The notes under the pieces were generated by a model. The model did not search any database. It had not been told where the DNA came from and was given only the letters and a program-made list of their open reading frames with translations. From assembly GCF_000526215.1 (NCBI RefSeq), contig NZ_JAFQ01000004.1, positions 7,068,001-7,132,000 on the forward strand: a stretch of 64,000 nucleotides of DNA. Reading direction: 5' to 3'. Position numbers and translations under genes: made by a program. Of this stretch, positions 32,922-42,648 are shown piece after piece; within the stretch, counting starts at the first letter, position 1; every line of letters begins with the position of its first letter. The stretch is from Nocardia sp. BMG51109 (lineage in GTDB: Bacteria; Actinomycetota; Actinomycetes; Mycobacteriales; Mycobacteriaceae).

Positions 32922-35900
32922 CAGGCGCCTTCCGGCCAGGGCGAGATCGGGTTGCCCTGCCAGCGCGTCGAGGGCGGCACGGTGTCGCCGCGCATCACCA
33001 GTGAGGCCGGGCCGACGGTGGCGCCCTCCCCGATCCGCGCGGCCGGCAGCGCGACGCAGTGCGGGCCGAGGGTGGCGCCCGCGTCCAATGTCACCGTGTC
33101 CATGGCCATGATCCGATCATGGAACAGGTGAGTCTGCACGACACAGCCGCGTTCGACGGTCGCGCCGTCACCCAGCGTGACCAGGTCGGCCTCGGGCAGC
33201 CAGTACGACTCGCACCACACGCCGCGCCCGATCCGCGCACCCAGCCCGCGCAGCCAGACGTTCATCACCGCGGTACCGGTGGCCGCCCGCGCGAACCACG
33301 GCGCCGCAACGGTTTCCACGAAGGCGTCGGACACCTCGTTGCGCCAGACGAACGAGCTCCACAGCGGGTGCTCGACCTTCGCGATCCGCCCGACCACCAG
33401 CCATTTCGCCGCCACCGCGCAGGCACCGGCGAACGCGCCCGCGGTGAGCAGGACCACGCCCGACAGCAGCGCCGCGAACCAGTATCCGGGCCCCTGCGCC
33501 AGCGCGGCGAGCCCGAAGAGCACGCCGAGCCCGATGCCGAAGGTCACCATCACCGGTATCAGTCGGCAGGTCTCGACGACGCCGCGGGCCACCTTCAACC
33601 GCAGCGGCGGATCGAAGGTGCGCACGGTATCGGAGTCACCGGCCTTGCGGCGCAACCGGACCGGCGGGCTGCCCAGCCACGACGATCCGGCCTTGGCCTT
33701 CTCCGGCGCGGCCGACAGCACCGCCACCAGGCCGTTCTTCGGTACCCGGCGGCCCGGAGCGGTCATCCCGGAATTGCCGAGGAATGCCCGCTTGCCGACC
33801 TTCGCGCCGCCGATGTGCAGCCAGCCCCCGCCGAGCTCGTACCCGGCGACCATGGTGTCGTCGGCCAGGAACGCGCCGTCGGCGACGGTGGTGAACTTCG
33901 GCAGCAGCAGCACCGTCGACGCCTCGACGTTCTTGCCGACGGTCGTGCCCAGCAGCCGCAGCCACAGCGGCGTCAGCAGGCTCGCGTAGAGCGGGAACAG
34001 GAAGGTGCGCGCCGAATCCATCAGGCGCTCGGTCGCCCACGCCTGCCACCCGACGCGGCTGCGCACGGGGTGATATCCCTCGGTCAGCCCGATGCTCAGC
34101 AGGCGGACCGCGATTACCGTCGCGGCCGCGAAGACCGCCAGGCAGAGCACGGTGGCGACCGGGAGGATCAGGAATGCGTGCCCGAGCGCGCCTGCCGGCG
34201 TCCGGTCGTCGCGAATCCACCAGGCGATCAGCGCGCCGCCGGCGGCCAGGGCGCCGATCGGCATGGCGGCCAGCGCCATCGAGGTCATGCCGAAGATCAG
34301 CACCCAGTGCAGGGCCCGGGCCGGCGTGCTCGCGGGCCACGGATGGTCGGCCTTGCCCACCTTCACCGCGGGCGAGCCGGCCCACTCCTGACCGGCCTTC
34401 ACCTTGCCGAACACCGCGGATCCCGGTGCCACGACGGCGTTCTTGCCGATCACCGCGCCGGGCAGCAGCGTCGACCGCGATCCCACGACCGCGCCCGCGC
34501 CGATCCGGACGGCGCCGATGTGCAGCCGGTCGCCGTCGATCCAGTACCCGGCCAGATCCACCTCGGGCTCCACGCTGCAGCCGTCGCCCAGTTCCAGCAG
34601 GCCCGTCACGGGCGGCAGCGTGTGCAGGTCGACACCCTTGCCGATCCGGGCGCCCAGTGCCCGCGCGAACGGCACCATCCACGGTGCGCCGGACAGGTTT
34701 TCGGCACCGCTGGCCTCGGACAGCCGCACGGCCGCCCACAGCCGCAGATGGACCGGGCCGCCCCGCGGGTAGGTGCCGGGCCCGACGCCCCGCAGCAGCA
34801 GCCGGGCACCGGCGATGCAGATGGCCATCCGGCCCGGTGGCGAGATGAACAGGACGAATCCGAGCAGCGCCCACCACCACGACAGCCCCGGCATCCACGG
34901 TATGGCGCCGGACCAGCTCGCGATGTTGGTGACGATGCCGAGCCAGGTCAGCCACTGCAGGCCGGTCAGCGTAGCCAGCGGCACCAGGGCCAGCAGCTGC
35001 GCCCACTGGGCCCGACGGGGTGTGGGCGCGACGGTGCGCGGTTCGACGGCCGCGGCCGGTTCGGCCGCGTCCAGCAGCTCGGCGAGCGCGCCCAGCCGCG
35101 GGTGGTCGTACAGGTTGCCGACCGTGACCCACGGGAAGCGCTCGCGCAGCGCCGTCACCAGCTGGGCCGCCGACAGCGATCCGCCGCCGACGTCGAAGAA
35201 GTCGGCGTCGGGCCCCGAGACATCCGCGCCGAGAATCGAATTCCACAGCCCGGCAACCCATTCCGCGGTTTCGGTCAGACCGGCCGCAGGATCGGGGCCG
35301 GCGCCCGGCAGCGGCCACGGCAGCGCCTCCCGGTCCACCTTCCCCGAGGTGCGCGTGGGCAGTTCGTCGAGCACGGCCAGCCGCGGCACCAGCGGCGCCG
35401 GCAACCGGTCGGCCAGCAGGGTCCGGGCGTGCGCGACATCGAAATCGGGATCGGCGCTCGCGAGGTAGCCGACGAGAATCTTGTTGCCCGCCTTGGTCGT
35501 CCGCACCGCGGCGGCCGCGGCGCCGACGCCGGGCAGCTCCTGCAGGGCGGTGTCGAGCTCGCCGAGTTCGATGCGGCGGCCCCCGATCTTCACCTGATCG
35601 TCGGCGCGGCCGAGGAAGACCAGGCCCGCGCCGCCGTCGTCGCGGACCAGATCGCCGCTGCGGTAGGCGCGCTTCCAGCCCAATGTCGGCATGGGAGCGT
35701 ATTTCTCGGCGTCCTTGGCCGGATCCAGGTAGCGGGCGAGCCCGACGCCGCCGATCACCAGCTCGCCGGATTCGCCCTCGGCCACCGGATTTCCGGCCGA
35801 GTCGACGACGGCGAGATCCCAGCCGTCCAGGGGCAGCCCGATGCGCACCGGCGGTTGTCCGGTCAGCCGGGCGGCGCAGGCGACGACGGTGGCCTCGGTC

Positions 35901-36829
35901 GGTCCGTAGGTGTTCCACACCTCGCGCCCACCGGGCCCGGCCAGCCGTTCGGCCAGTTCGGGCGGGACCGCCTCGCCGCCGAAGATCAACAGCCGGACCG
36001 CGTCCAGCGCCTCGGCCGGCCACATCGCGGCCAGCGTCGGCACCGTCGAGACGATGCTGATCCGGCGGCGCACCAGCCACGGGCCCAGGTCCATCCCGGT
36101 GCGCACCAGCGCGCGGGGCGCCGGGACCAGGCACGCGCCGTGCCGCCACGCCAGCCACATCTCCTCGCAGGAGGCGTCGAAGGCCACCGACAGGCCGGCC
36201 AGCACGCGGTCGCCCGGACCGATCGGCGCGTCCTGCAGGAACAGCCGGGCCTCGGCGTCGACGAAGGCGGCGGCGTTGCGGTGGGTGACCGCCACGCCCT
36301 TGGGCGTTCCGGTGGATCCGGAAGTGAAGATGATCCACGCGTCGTCGTCCGGGTCGGGGCGGGCCGACGGTTCGATGTCGGCGTAGGCCGCATCGCGGTA
36401 CCGGGTGATTCCATTGGCGGTGACCACGACGCTGACGCCGGCCTCACCGAATACCAGCCGTGCCCTCTCCTCGGGATCGTCGGCGTCGACCGGGACGTAG
36501 GCCGCCCCCGCGTACAGGACGGCGAGAATGGTGACGTACAGCTCACCGGTGCCGGACGGGATCCGCACCCCTACCCGGTCGCCGGCGCGCACTCCCGCCT
36601 CGTGCAGCCGGTCGACGGTGTCGTCGACCTCGGCGAGCAGTTCGGCGTAGCTGAGGGTGTCGGTGCCGTCGTCGACGGCGGGAGCATCAGGGTGCGCCCG
36701 CGCGGTCGCCGCCAGGATGTCGACGAGGGTGCGTGGTGGTGCGGCGTTATCCGATCGCAGCAGCGGCGACGGAGGCTCGGTGGCCTCCGCGACGCCGAAG
36801 ATCTCCGAGACCTCCGGATGGAGTATCAC
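32921..36829 (-). CDS. Pls/PosA-family NRPS-like poly(amino acid) synthetase
   Basis: 1302 residues, a membrane-bound single-module NRPS-like enzyme. Adenylation domain to about residue 510: A3 IIFTSGSTGTPKG (167-179), FDASCEEMW with Asp218 (the alpha-amino group contact), YGPTEATV near 308, YRSGDLVR near 389 and A10 PTRTSGKVDRE near 492. Carrier domain with phosphopantetheine Ser551 in FFDVGGGSLSAAQL. Then paired membrane helices alternating with three tandem soluble domains rich in hexapeptide-like repeats (VGSRSTLLPGAVIGKNAVVAP, TFTDGAF-type and VTLDAGATLGPHC). There is no thioesterase or classical condensation domain. This matches the layout of epsilon-poly-L-lysine synthetase and relatives. 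The product amino acid cannot be read reliably. Confidence 0.9.
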   Translation of the reverse strand: MILHPEVSEIFGVAEATEPPSPLLRSDNAAPPRTLVDILAATARAHPDAPAVDDGTDTLSYAELLAEVDDTVDRLHEAGVRAGDRVGVRIPSGTGELYVTILAVLYAGAAYVPVDADDPEERARLVFGEAGVSVVVTANGITRYRDAAYADIEPSARPDPDDDAWIIFTSGSTGTPKGVAVTHRNAAAFVDAEARLFLQDAPIGPGDRVLAGLSVAFDASCEEMWLAWRHGACLVPAPRALVRTGMDLGPWLVRRRISIVSTVPTLAAMWPAEALDAVRLLIFGGEAVPPELAERLAGPGGREVWNTYGPTEATVVACAARLTGQPPVRIGLPLDGWDLAVVDSAGNPVAEGESGELVIGGVGLARYLDPAKDAEKYAPMPTLGWKRAYRSGDLVRDDGGAGLVFLGRADDQVKIGGRRIELGELDTALQELPGVGAAAAAVRTTKAGNKILVGYLASADPDFDVAHARTLLADRLPAPLVPRLAVLDELPTRTSGKVDREALPWPLPGAGPDPAAGLTETAEWVAGLWNSILGADVSGPDADFFDVGGGSLSAAQLVTALRERFPWVTVGNLYDHPRLGALAELLDAAEPAAAVEPRTVAPTPRRAQWAQLLALVPLATLTGLQWLTWLGIVTNIASWSGAIPWMPGLSWWWALLGFVLFISPPGRMAICIAGARLLLRGVGPGTYPRGGPVHLRLWAAVRLSEASGAENLSGAPWMVPFARALGARIGKGVDLHTLPPVTGLLELGDGCSVEPEVDLAGYWIDGDRLHIGAVRIGAGAVVGSRSTLLPGAVIGKNAVVAPGSAVFGKVKAGQEWAGSPAVKVGKADHPWPASTPARALHWVLIFGMTSMALAAMPIGALAAGGALIAWWIRDDRTPAGALGHAFLILPVATVLCLAVFAAATVIAVRLLSIGLTEGYHPVRSRVGWQAWATERLMDSARTFLFPLYASLLTPLWLRLLGTTVGKNVEASTVLLLPKFTTVADGAFLADDTMVAGYELGGGWLHIGGAKVGKRAFLGNSGMTAPGRRVPKNGLVAVLSAAPEKAKAGSSWLGSPPVRLRRKAGDSDTVRTFDPPLRLKVARGVVETCRLIPVMVTFGIGLGVLFGLAALAQGPGYWFAALLSGVVLLTAGAFAGACAVAAKWLVVGRIAKVEHPLWSSFVWRNEVSDAFVETVAAPWFARAATGTAVMNVWLRGLGARIGRGVWCESYWLPEADLVTLGDGATVERGCVVQTHLFHDRIMAMDTVTLDAGATLGPHCVALPAARIGEGATVGPASLVMRGDTVPPSTRWQGNPISPWPEGA

Positions 36830-37308
36830 GTCCTGTCCACCTTTCCGATCGGCCCCTGGACACGCGCTCTACCGTGTCACCTCAGGGTTACCGATGTGCA
36901 AACGCCATCGTTACACCGTCCCGCTCCTCTCCGGGCGAGACCGGATCCGGACCATGTGCGGTCGATTTGCCCGGACCATTCTTCCAGGACCGCCGCCGCG
37001 GGGCGACACCGCCGTGATCACACCGCGCCGACGGCCCGGTTCGCACCCGCGTCACCGGTTCGGACGGGAGCCCTCCGTACCGCCGCTACGCAGGCTCGAC
37101 GCTGTGCGCGGGCTCGGGCGCCCGGCATCGCGACGAATCCGACGGATCTCACGGTGCCGAGCCGGCCGATGCGATGCCCGTCCGGCATAGCCCGGCATCG
37201 ACTCGATCGGACCGTGGCGCACACCACGTTCGCAGACGGCAAATGGCTTGTGGCAGTGTCTGTTTGGGACGGCTTTCGAAATCCCTTGCGGCAGCGCGAA
37301 GGTCGATA
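36830..37308. other. Intergenic region, no gene seen
   Basis: 479 bases between the start of the Pls-like synthetase and the rsmB stop. Overlapping frames here are Arg/Pro-rich without ribosome sites. It presumably carries the promoter of the synthetase-peptidase operon; no confident promoter or terminator was found. Confidence 0.55.
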
Positions 37309-38970
37309 TTACACCGGTTTGCGCAGTGCGGCCAGAAACATCGCGTCGGTGCCGTGCCGATGCGGCCACAGCTGCGCCGCAGGGCCGTCGCCGAGATCGG
37401 TGACGCCGGGCAGCAGATCGCGGGTGTCGAGCTGGTCGGCGCCGGTGCGCCGGACCAGGTCGGCGACCACGGCCACGGTCTCGGGCAGGTGCGGCGAGCA
37501 GGTCGAATACACCACCACTCCGCCCGGTCGCAGCAGACCCCAAGCGGCCGTGAGCAATTCCCGCTGCAAGACGGTGAGATCGCGCACATCGGCCGGGGAG
37601 CGCCGCCAGCGGGCCTCGGGCCGGCGGCGCAGCGCCCCCAGGCCCGTACAGGGCGCGTCGACCAGGACGCGGTCGTAGCCGGACGTCAGCCCGCTGTCGC
37701 GGCCGTCGGTCACGTGCACGGTCACCGGCAACCCGCCGGTCGCCTTCCGCACCAGCTCGGCACGGTGTTCGGCCTGTTCGACGGCGTCGACGCGGTAGCC
37801 GTCGATATCCGCGAGCGCGCCGAGCAGTGCCGCCTTGCCGCCGGGTCCCGCGCACAGGTCGAGCCAGCGCCCGGTATCGGGCCCGGTCAGCGGTGCTCGG
37901 GTGAGCGCCAGCGCGACGAGCTGACTGCCCTCGTCCTGCACGGCCGCCATGCCCTCGCGCACCGGCTCCAGTTTCCCGGGATCGCCGCCGTCCAGATAGA
38001 CGGCGTACGGCGACCAGCGGCCCTCCGCACCCCCGCTGACCAGGGCCAGTTCCTCCGCGGTGATGTCACCGGGCCGGGCCACGAGATGGACGGCCGGGCG
38101 CTCGTCGTCGGCGGCCAGCAGATCGCGCAGCTCACCGGCCCGGGCGCCGAGCGCATCCGCGAACGCCTGCGCGATCCATGCGGGGTGCGCGTACTCGAAT
38201 GCCAGGTGCCCCACGGGATCTCGCGGCGCGAGCCGGCCGACCCACTCCGCCGCGGTCCGCTCCCCCGCCCGCCGCAGCACGGCATTGACGAATCCGGACC
38301 GGCCGCGGCCGGACTCGGCGCGCGCCAGCGCCACCGAGGTGTCCACCGCCGCATGCGCCCCGACCCGGGTACGCAGCAGCTGGTAGACGCCGAGCCGCAG
38401 CACGTCCAGCAGCGGCCCGTCGATCTCGGCCACGGGCCGCCCCGCGCACTCCGCGATCACCGCGTCCAGCATCCCGCGCGACCGGCACGCCCCGTAGGCC
38501 AGCTCGGTCGCGAACGCCGCGTCCCGCCCCTCCAGCCGCCGTTCCCGCAGCAGCCCGGGCAGCACGAGATTCGCATAGGCGTCCCGTTCCCGCACCGCCC
38601 GCAGGACGTCGCGCGCCACCTCCCGGGGAGCGTCGACCGCGGCGGCCGGAGACTTCCGCCCATCGTTCCGGCCTGCCCGGTCACCGCCGCGCCGACCGGC
38701 CGGGTCACGGTCCTTCGCTCGACCGTCCGCCCGTCCGGATGTCGAGCCACGGTCGCTACCACGGCCTGTCGCCCGCCCCGGGGAACCGGCTTTTCCTTGC
38801 CCACCGCTACGTTGCCCGCCGCTACGTTCCGAACGGCCGTCACCACGATCCGGCCGCGCACCGCGCCGGTCGGCCGAACCGCGCTGCGGCGTACCGTCGT
38901 CCGCCCGCCCCGTCCCACGAGCGCTGCCCCGGGAATTCGACTTGCCCCCTTCGGGATTCGGGCGACTCAC
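37309..38970 (-). CDS. rsmB: 16S rRNA (cytosine-967-C5)-methyltransferase
   Basis: 553 residues. N-terminal NusB-like RNA-binding domain ([23 protein letters not shown] onward, from about residue 118) and C-terminal SAM-dependent Fmu domain with [41 protein letters not shown] and [13 protein letters not shown]. The two Cys of the C5-methyltransferase mechanism (in DAPC and STCS) are present. The first 110 residues are an Arg/Gly/Asp-rich basic extension typical of actinobacterial RsmB. GTG at 38970 forms a GTGA overlap with the fmt stop. Third gene of def-fmt-rsmB. Confidence 0.95.
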   Translation of the reverse strand: MSRPNPEGGKSNSRGSARGTGRADDGTPQRGSADRRGARPDRGDGRSERSGGQRSGGQGKAGSPGRATGRGSDRGSTSGRADGRAKDRDPAGRRGGDRAGRNDGRKSPAAAVDAPREVARDVLRAVRERDAYANLVLPGLLRERRLEGRDAAFATELAYGACRSRGMLDAVIAECAGRPVAEIDGPLLDVLRLGVYQLLRTRVGAHAAVDTSVALARAESGRGRSGFVNAVLRRAGERTAAEWVGRLAPRDPVGHLAFEYAHPAWIAQAFADALGARAGELRDLLAADDERPAVHLVARPGDITAEELALVSGGAEGRWSPYAVYLDGGDPGKLEPVREGMAAVQDEGSQLVALALTRAPLTGPDTGRWLDLCAGPGGKAALLGALADIDGYRVDAVEQAEHRAELVRKATGGLPVTVHVTDGRDSGLTSGYDRVLVDAPCTGLGALRRRPEARWRRSPADVRDLTVLQRELLTAAWGLLRPGGVVVYSTCSPHLPETVAVVADLVRRTGADQLDTRDLLPGVTDLGDGPAAQLWPHRHGTDAMFLAALRKPV

Positions 38971-39890
38971 TCGACCACCGTGCCCGGCTCCAGGCGGGCG
39001 CCGCGGGCCCAGTCGAGGGCGGGCATCATGCGTTTGCCCTGCGGCTGAACCTGGTTCAGGCGGACCGCGGTGGTGGCGGTGCCCACGTAGACCCCCGACT
39101 TGCGGATGTCGATCGTGCGGGCCGGCAGCGACTCCTCGACCAGCTCCACCGGGCCGAGCTTGAGCCGCTTGCCGGCCACCTCGGTCCAGGCGCCGGGTGT
39201 GGGGGTGACGGCGCGGATGCGGCGGCTCACCGTCAGCGCCGGTTGATCCCAGCGGACGTGACCGGTCTCCGCGTCCACCTTCGGCGCATACGACACACCG
39301 TCGACGGACTGCGCAACCGCCTGCACGGCGCCGGCCTCGATCCCGTCCAGGGTCGATTCCAGCAGGCTCGCACCGCTGTCCGCGAGCCGGCCCAGCAGCG
39401 TTCCGGCGGTGTCGGTGAGGTCGATCTTCTCGGTGACCACCCCGAATACCGGGCCGGTGTCCAGCCCGGCCTCGATGCGGAAGGTGGACGCCCCGGTCAC
39501 CTCGTCACCGGCCTGGATCGCCGCCTGCACCGGCGCGGCGCCGCGCCAGGCGGGCAGCAGCGAGAAGTGCAGGTTCACCCAGCCGTGCCGGGGAATACCG
39601 AGCACCTGCTTCGGCAGCAGCGCACCGTAGGCCACCACCGGACAGCAGTCCGGCGCCAGTTCGGTGAGCCACTCGACGAATTCGGGTTCCGACGGCTTGG
39701 CCGGCGACCGGACCGGGATGCCGTACTCGTCGGCGAGGACGCCGACCGGCGACCGGGTCGCCTTGCGCCCGCGACCGGCCACCGCGTCCGGGCGGGTCAC
39801 CACCGCGACCACCTCGTGCCGGTCGGACTCCACGAGCCGCCGCAGCGAGGGCACCGCCGGGTCGGGCGTACCGGCGAACACCAGCCGCAT
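38967..39890 (-). CDS. fmt: Methionyl-tRNA formyltransferase
   Basis: 307 residues. Formylates initiator Met-tRNA. ATG at 39890 gives the family start [19 protein letters not shown]; the formyl-THF hydrolase-type active region is [21 protein letters not shown] with conserved Asn, His and downstream Asp in [10 protein letters not shown]. The C-terminal tRNA-binding OB domain is present. Overlaps the def stop by one base (TGATG) and rsmB by four, indicating strict coupling. Confidence 0.97.
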   Translation of the reverse strand: MRLVFAGTPDPAVPSLRRLVESDRHEVVAVVTRPDAVAGRGRKATRSPVGVLADEYGIPVRSPAKPSEPEFVEWLTELAPDCCPVVAYGALLPKQVLGIPRHGWVNLHFSLLPAWRGAAPVQAAIQAGDEVTGASTFRIEAGLDTGPVFGVVTEKIDLTDTAGTLLGRLADSGASLLESTLDGIEAGAVQAVAQSVDGVSYAPKVDAETGHVRWDQPALTVSRRIRAVTPTPGAWTEVAGKRLKLGPVELVEESLPARTIDIRKSGVYVGTATTAVRLNQVQPQGKRMMPALDWARGARLEPGTVVE

Positions 39891-40456
39891 CAGTGGCCCC
39901 GCTCCGCCGCCGCGATCCGGGCCGCCGACACCTCCGCCGCGGGCATCACCGTCTTTCCTGTCGTGAACCACTCCGATTCGCGCACAGCGCGCTTCGCCTC
40001 CTTGCGAGTTGCCGGATCGAGCCGGTCGAGATACAGCACGCCGTCGAGGTGGTCGGTCTCGTGCTGAACGCAGCGCGCCAGCAGGCCCTCCGCCTCGAAT
40101 TCCACTGGGGCCCCGTCGATATCGACACCGCGCGCCAGCACGCGCAGCGCCCGGGTCACGTCGTAGCGCAGGCCCGGAATCGACAGGCAGCCCTCGGTTC
40201 CCGTCTGTTCCTCGGAGCCCACCACCTCGTACACCGGATTCACCAGATGCCCGGCCACGCCGCCACCGGTGTCGTGCACGAACACTCGAAGGCCGACGCC
40301 GATCTGCGGCGCGGCCATCCCGACGCCGCCGCTGGCGCGCATGGTGTCGGTCAGGTCGGTCACCAGCTGGCGCAGTTCCCTGTCGAAGGTGGTGACCTCG
40401 TCCGCGCGGGCGCGCAGGACGGGATCGCCGAACAGGCGAACGGGCTGGACGGTCAC
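39890..40456 (-). CDS. def: Peptide deformylase
   Basis: 188 residues. Removes the N-formyl group from nascent proteins. All three metal or catalytic motifs are complete: [19 protein letters not shown] and [14 protein letters not shown] at 40456 is chosen because GGGAG lies six bases upstream; a TTG two codons earlier would overlap that site. First gene of def-fmt-rsmB, so the enzymes adding and removing the formyl group share one transcript. Confidence 0.96.
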   Translation of the reverse strand: MTVQPVRLFGDPVLRARADEVTTFDRELRQLVTDLTDTMRASGGVGMAAPQIGVGLRVFVHDTGGGVAGHLVNPVYEVVGSEEQTGTEGCLSIPGLRYDVTRALRVLARGVDIDGAPVEFEAEGLLARCVQHETDHLDGVLYLDRLDPATRKEAKRAVRESEWFTTGKTVMPAAEVSAARIAAAERGH

Positions 40457-40533
40457 AGGCAACTCCCGAGCGAGAAGGAAACGGTCGTCTCGATTTTACG
40501 AAGCCGCCGGCGCGGATTCGCCGGGGTTCGCCC

Positions 40534-41571
40534 CTATCGGGAATGTGCCCCCAGGATCACCTCGGGAATCCCCGTCCCCAGCGGCACGGGTGCGCATTCC
40601 GGCTCGCGCGCGTGTTCCGGGTCCAGGATGTTGATCAGCAGTTGCCGGACCAGCGGGTCGTACACGAGATGAAAGTGCCCGGTCAGGTCGACCGGGCATA
40701 CGTCCTGCAGCACGATGTTGTCCGCACCGGGCCCGCGCAGGGCCATGGTGGTGTAGGGCTGGATCATCTCGTCGACCCGGCTGGCGACGGTCGTGTAGCG
40801 CACGCCGGGCACGGTGTCGCCACCGGCGTTGAGGTCGGTCATGAACGGCGATCCCGCGGCCTGCTGCACCGCCGCGTGCGAGGTGACCCGTTCGAACGCA
40901 CCCCACAGGCCCGGTATCGCGTCGGCCAGCGGCACCAGCCCGTACATGACGCCGCCGTAGGTGGGCGAGGCCAGCCCGACCCAGTTTCCCACCGCGGCGG
41001 CCCCGCCGAGTTTGTTCACGTAATACCGAGTAACGTTGGCGCCCTGCGAAAATCCGACGAGGTCGACCCGCTCCGCACCGGTCGCGGTCCGCACCCGGCC
41101 GACGAATTCGCCGATCTGATCCGCCGACAGCCACAGGTCCTCGGTGCCGAAGCTGTCCACCGCATCGGGTGTGCCGCCGTAGTTCGGGGCGAAGACGCAG
41201 AAGCCCGCCCGCACCAGCGCCGGGGCGATCGCCGCCCAGTCGGCATAAGCGGACGCGTCGGTGCCGTGCGCCAGAATCACCGGGCGCGGATGTTCGGGAG
41301 CGGGCCGGCAGCCGAAGTCGTTGACCCCGGCGGGCACCGCATCCGGGTGCTCCTTCAGATATCGGGACGCCGCGAGCTGGTCCGACTGCGGCGGCCCCGG
41401 TTCGGCCGGCACCACCGGCGGACGGTACCCGGGCGATGCCGGCCGGGCCCCGGCCACACCCGCTCCCGTCCCGCCGGCCCCCGCGGCCAGCGCACCCACC
41501 AGCACACCCGTCACCGTCACACGCCGCCACCGTGCCGCCATCCGAGACCACCGGCCCCACCGTTGTCCCAT
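40534..41571 (-). CDS. Secreted class 2 lipase / esterase (alpha/beta hydrolase)
   Basis: 345 residues with a basic N-terminus and hydrophobic core ([19 protein letters not shown]) consistent with a Sec signal and cleavage near AGA. The lipase fold follows: [17 protein letters not shown], nucleophile elbow [22 protein letters not shown] and oxyanion segments, with candidate His in [10 protein letters not shown] near the C-terminus. Resembles actinobacterial triacylglycerol lipases of the PF01674 (class 2 lipase) type. Probably secreted. Monocistronic, just upstream of PadR on the same strand in opposite order. Confidence 0.86.
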   Translation of the reverse strand: MGQRWGRWSRMAARWRRVTVTGVLVGALAAGAGGTGAGVAGARPASPGYRPPVVPAEPGPPQSDQLAASRYLKEHPDAVPAGVNDFGCRPAPEHPRPVILAHGTDASAYADWAAIAPALVRAGFCVFAPNYGGTPDAVDSFGTEDLWLSADQIGEFVGRVRTATGAERVDLVGFSQGANVTRYYVNKLGGAAAVGNWVGLASPTYGGVMYGLVPLADAIPGLWGAFERVTSHAAVQQAAGSPFMTDLNAGGDTVPGVRYTTVASRVDEMIQPYTTMALRGPGADNIVLQDVCPVDLTGHFHLVYDPLVRQLLINILDPEHAREPECAPVPLGTGIPEVILGAHSR

Positions 41572-41646
41572 GTCATGATCATCTCCCGAACGACCGGGAC
41601 AGACCTCCGGGACACGGTCTCGCGGTGCCGCCGGTTCCCCGCGGCG

Positions 41647-42303
41647 TCACTCCTCGGCGTCGTCGTCGGCGAGGATCCGGTAGAGCGAGCGGCGCGCCTC
41701 GGTCAGGACCTCGGCCGCCTTGGCCGCCTGCTCCGGCGTGCCGGCCCGCGCCACCTGCCCGACCGCACCCATCAGCTGCCCGACCAGTTCGCGCAGGTCC
41801 AGCGCCTGATCGCCGACTCCGTCGCGGACCTCCTGCCAGGGATCGCCGAGCTCGTCGCGATGCGACTGCACGTACTCGGTCCCGGCATCGGTCAGCTTCG
41901 CGGTCTTGCGACCGGCGACCTTCTCGATGAGCACCAGGCCCTCGTCCTCGAGCTGCGACAGCGCCGGGTAGATCGACCCGGGGCTGGGACGCCAGACGTC
42001 CTCGCTGCGCTCGCGGATCTGCTGGATCAGCTCGTAGCCGTGCATCGGCCGCTCCTGCAGCAACAGCAGGATCGCGGCGCGGACGTCGCCGCGCCGGCCC
42101 CGTCCGCCGCGGCCTCGGCCGCGACCGAAGGGACCCGGGCCGAAACCGGGACCGAAGCCCGGGCCGAACTCCGGGCCGAACGGCCCGAAACCGTGCGGAC
42201 CGTGCCCGCCCCGGGGATGCCGGCGGAACTGTTCGCGGCCGCCGGGCCGCGGGCCGCGGAAACGTCCGCGGCCTCCCATCTGCATGTTCTCCATGTCTTC
42301 CAT
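41647..42303 (-). CDS. PadR-family transcriptional regulator
   Basis: 218 residues from ATG 42303, with AGGAGG five bases upstream, a near-perfect ribosome site. After an N-terminal 70-residue extension very rich in Gly, Phe, Pro and Arg (HGFGPFGPEFGPGFGPG), the PadR winged helix starts: VRAAILLLLQERPMHGYELIQQIRERSE and RPSPGSIYPALSQLEDEGLV, then a C-terminal dimerisation helix. The basic extension could be an extra nucleic-acid contact. The upstream region has the palindrome CGATATATCG (42349-42358), suggesting autoregulation. Longer starts lack a ribosome site. The target besides itself is unknown; the betaine operon is divergent. Confidence 0.9.
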   Translation of the reverse strand: MEDMENMQMGGRGRFRGPRPGGREQFRRHPRGGHGPHGFGPFGPEFGPGFGPGFGPGPFGRGRGRGGRGRRGDVRAAILLLLQERPMHGYELIQQIRERSEDVWRPSPGSIYPALSQLEDEGLVLIEKVAGRKTAKLTDAGTEYVQSHRDELGDPWQEVRDGVGDQALDLRELVGQLMGAVGQVARAGTPEQAAKAAEVLTEARRSLYRILADDDAEE

Positions 42304-42348
42304 GGCTGCCTCCTGAATAATGTCGTGCCATCTCTTTGACACCATCGA

Positions 42349-42358
42349 CGATATATCG
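42349..42358. promoter_or_regulatory. Palindrome CGATATATCG upstream of padR
   Basis: A perfect 10 bp A/T-centred palindrome 46 bases upstream of the PadR start. PadR regulators bind A/T-rich dyads of this kind in their own promoters by family precedent; assignment to this PadR is inference. Confidence 0.45.
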
Positions 42359-42606
42359 GCAATGCATCTTAGACAAGTGTGATCTGAACCACAGTGAAAA
42401 CGGACATTTTGGTCTGTTACCGAGTTCACGGCCGCGCCCTCGGTACGACCGAACCGACACGCAAACGCACTGTTCAGCCCCGACACGGCCGGAAGTATTA
42501 CGAATGGCGATACGATGTGATCCAGGTCATAACAAATATGAAGATCTGTCGAAACAGCTGACCGGGCGGCGCACGAACGACAACGCGCACATCAGAATTG
42601 GCCTAA

Positions 42607-42627
42607 GTTCGCACCGTACGTGCGAAC
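42607..42627. promoter_or_regulatory. 21 bp inverted repeat in the leader of the betaine operon
   Basis: GTTCGCAC and GTGCGAAC flank CGTAC: eight-base perfect arms with a five-base spacer, 21 bases before the GTG of the ATPase gene. Either an operator or a leader hairpin close to the ribosome site (GAGGAG at 42641-42645). Confidence 0.6.
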
Positions 42628-42648
42628 GACGCGGGACAAGAGGAGATC

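Noticed and set aside
36657..37242. Overlapping small frames upstream of the Pls-like gene
   Set aside because: All are Arg/Pro-rich, overlap one another and lack ribosome sites; treated as intergenic.
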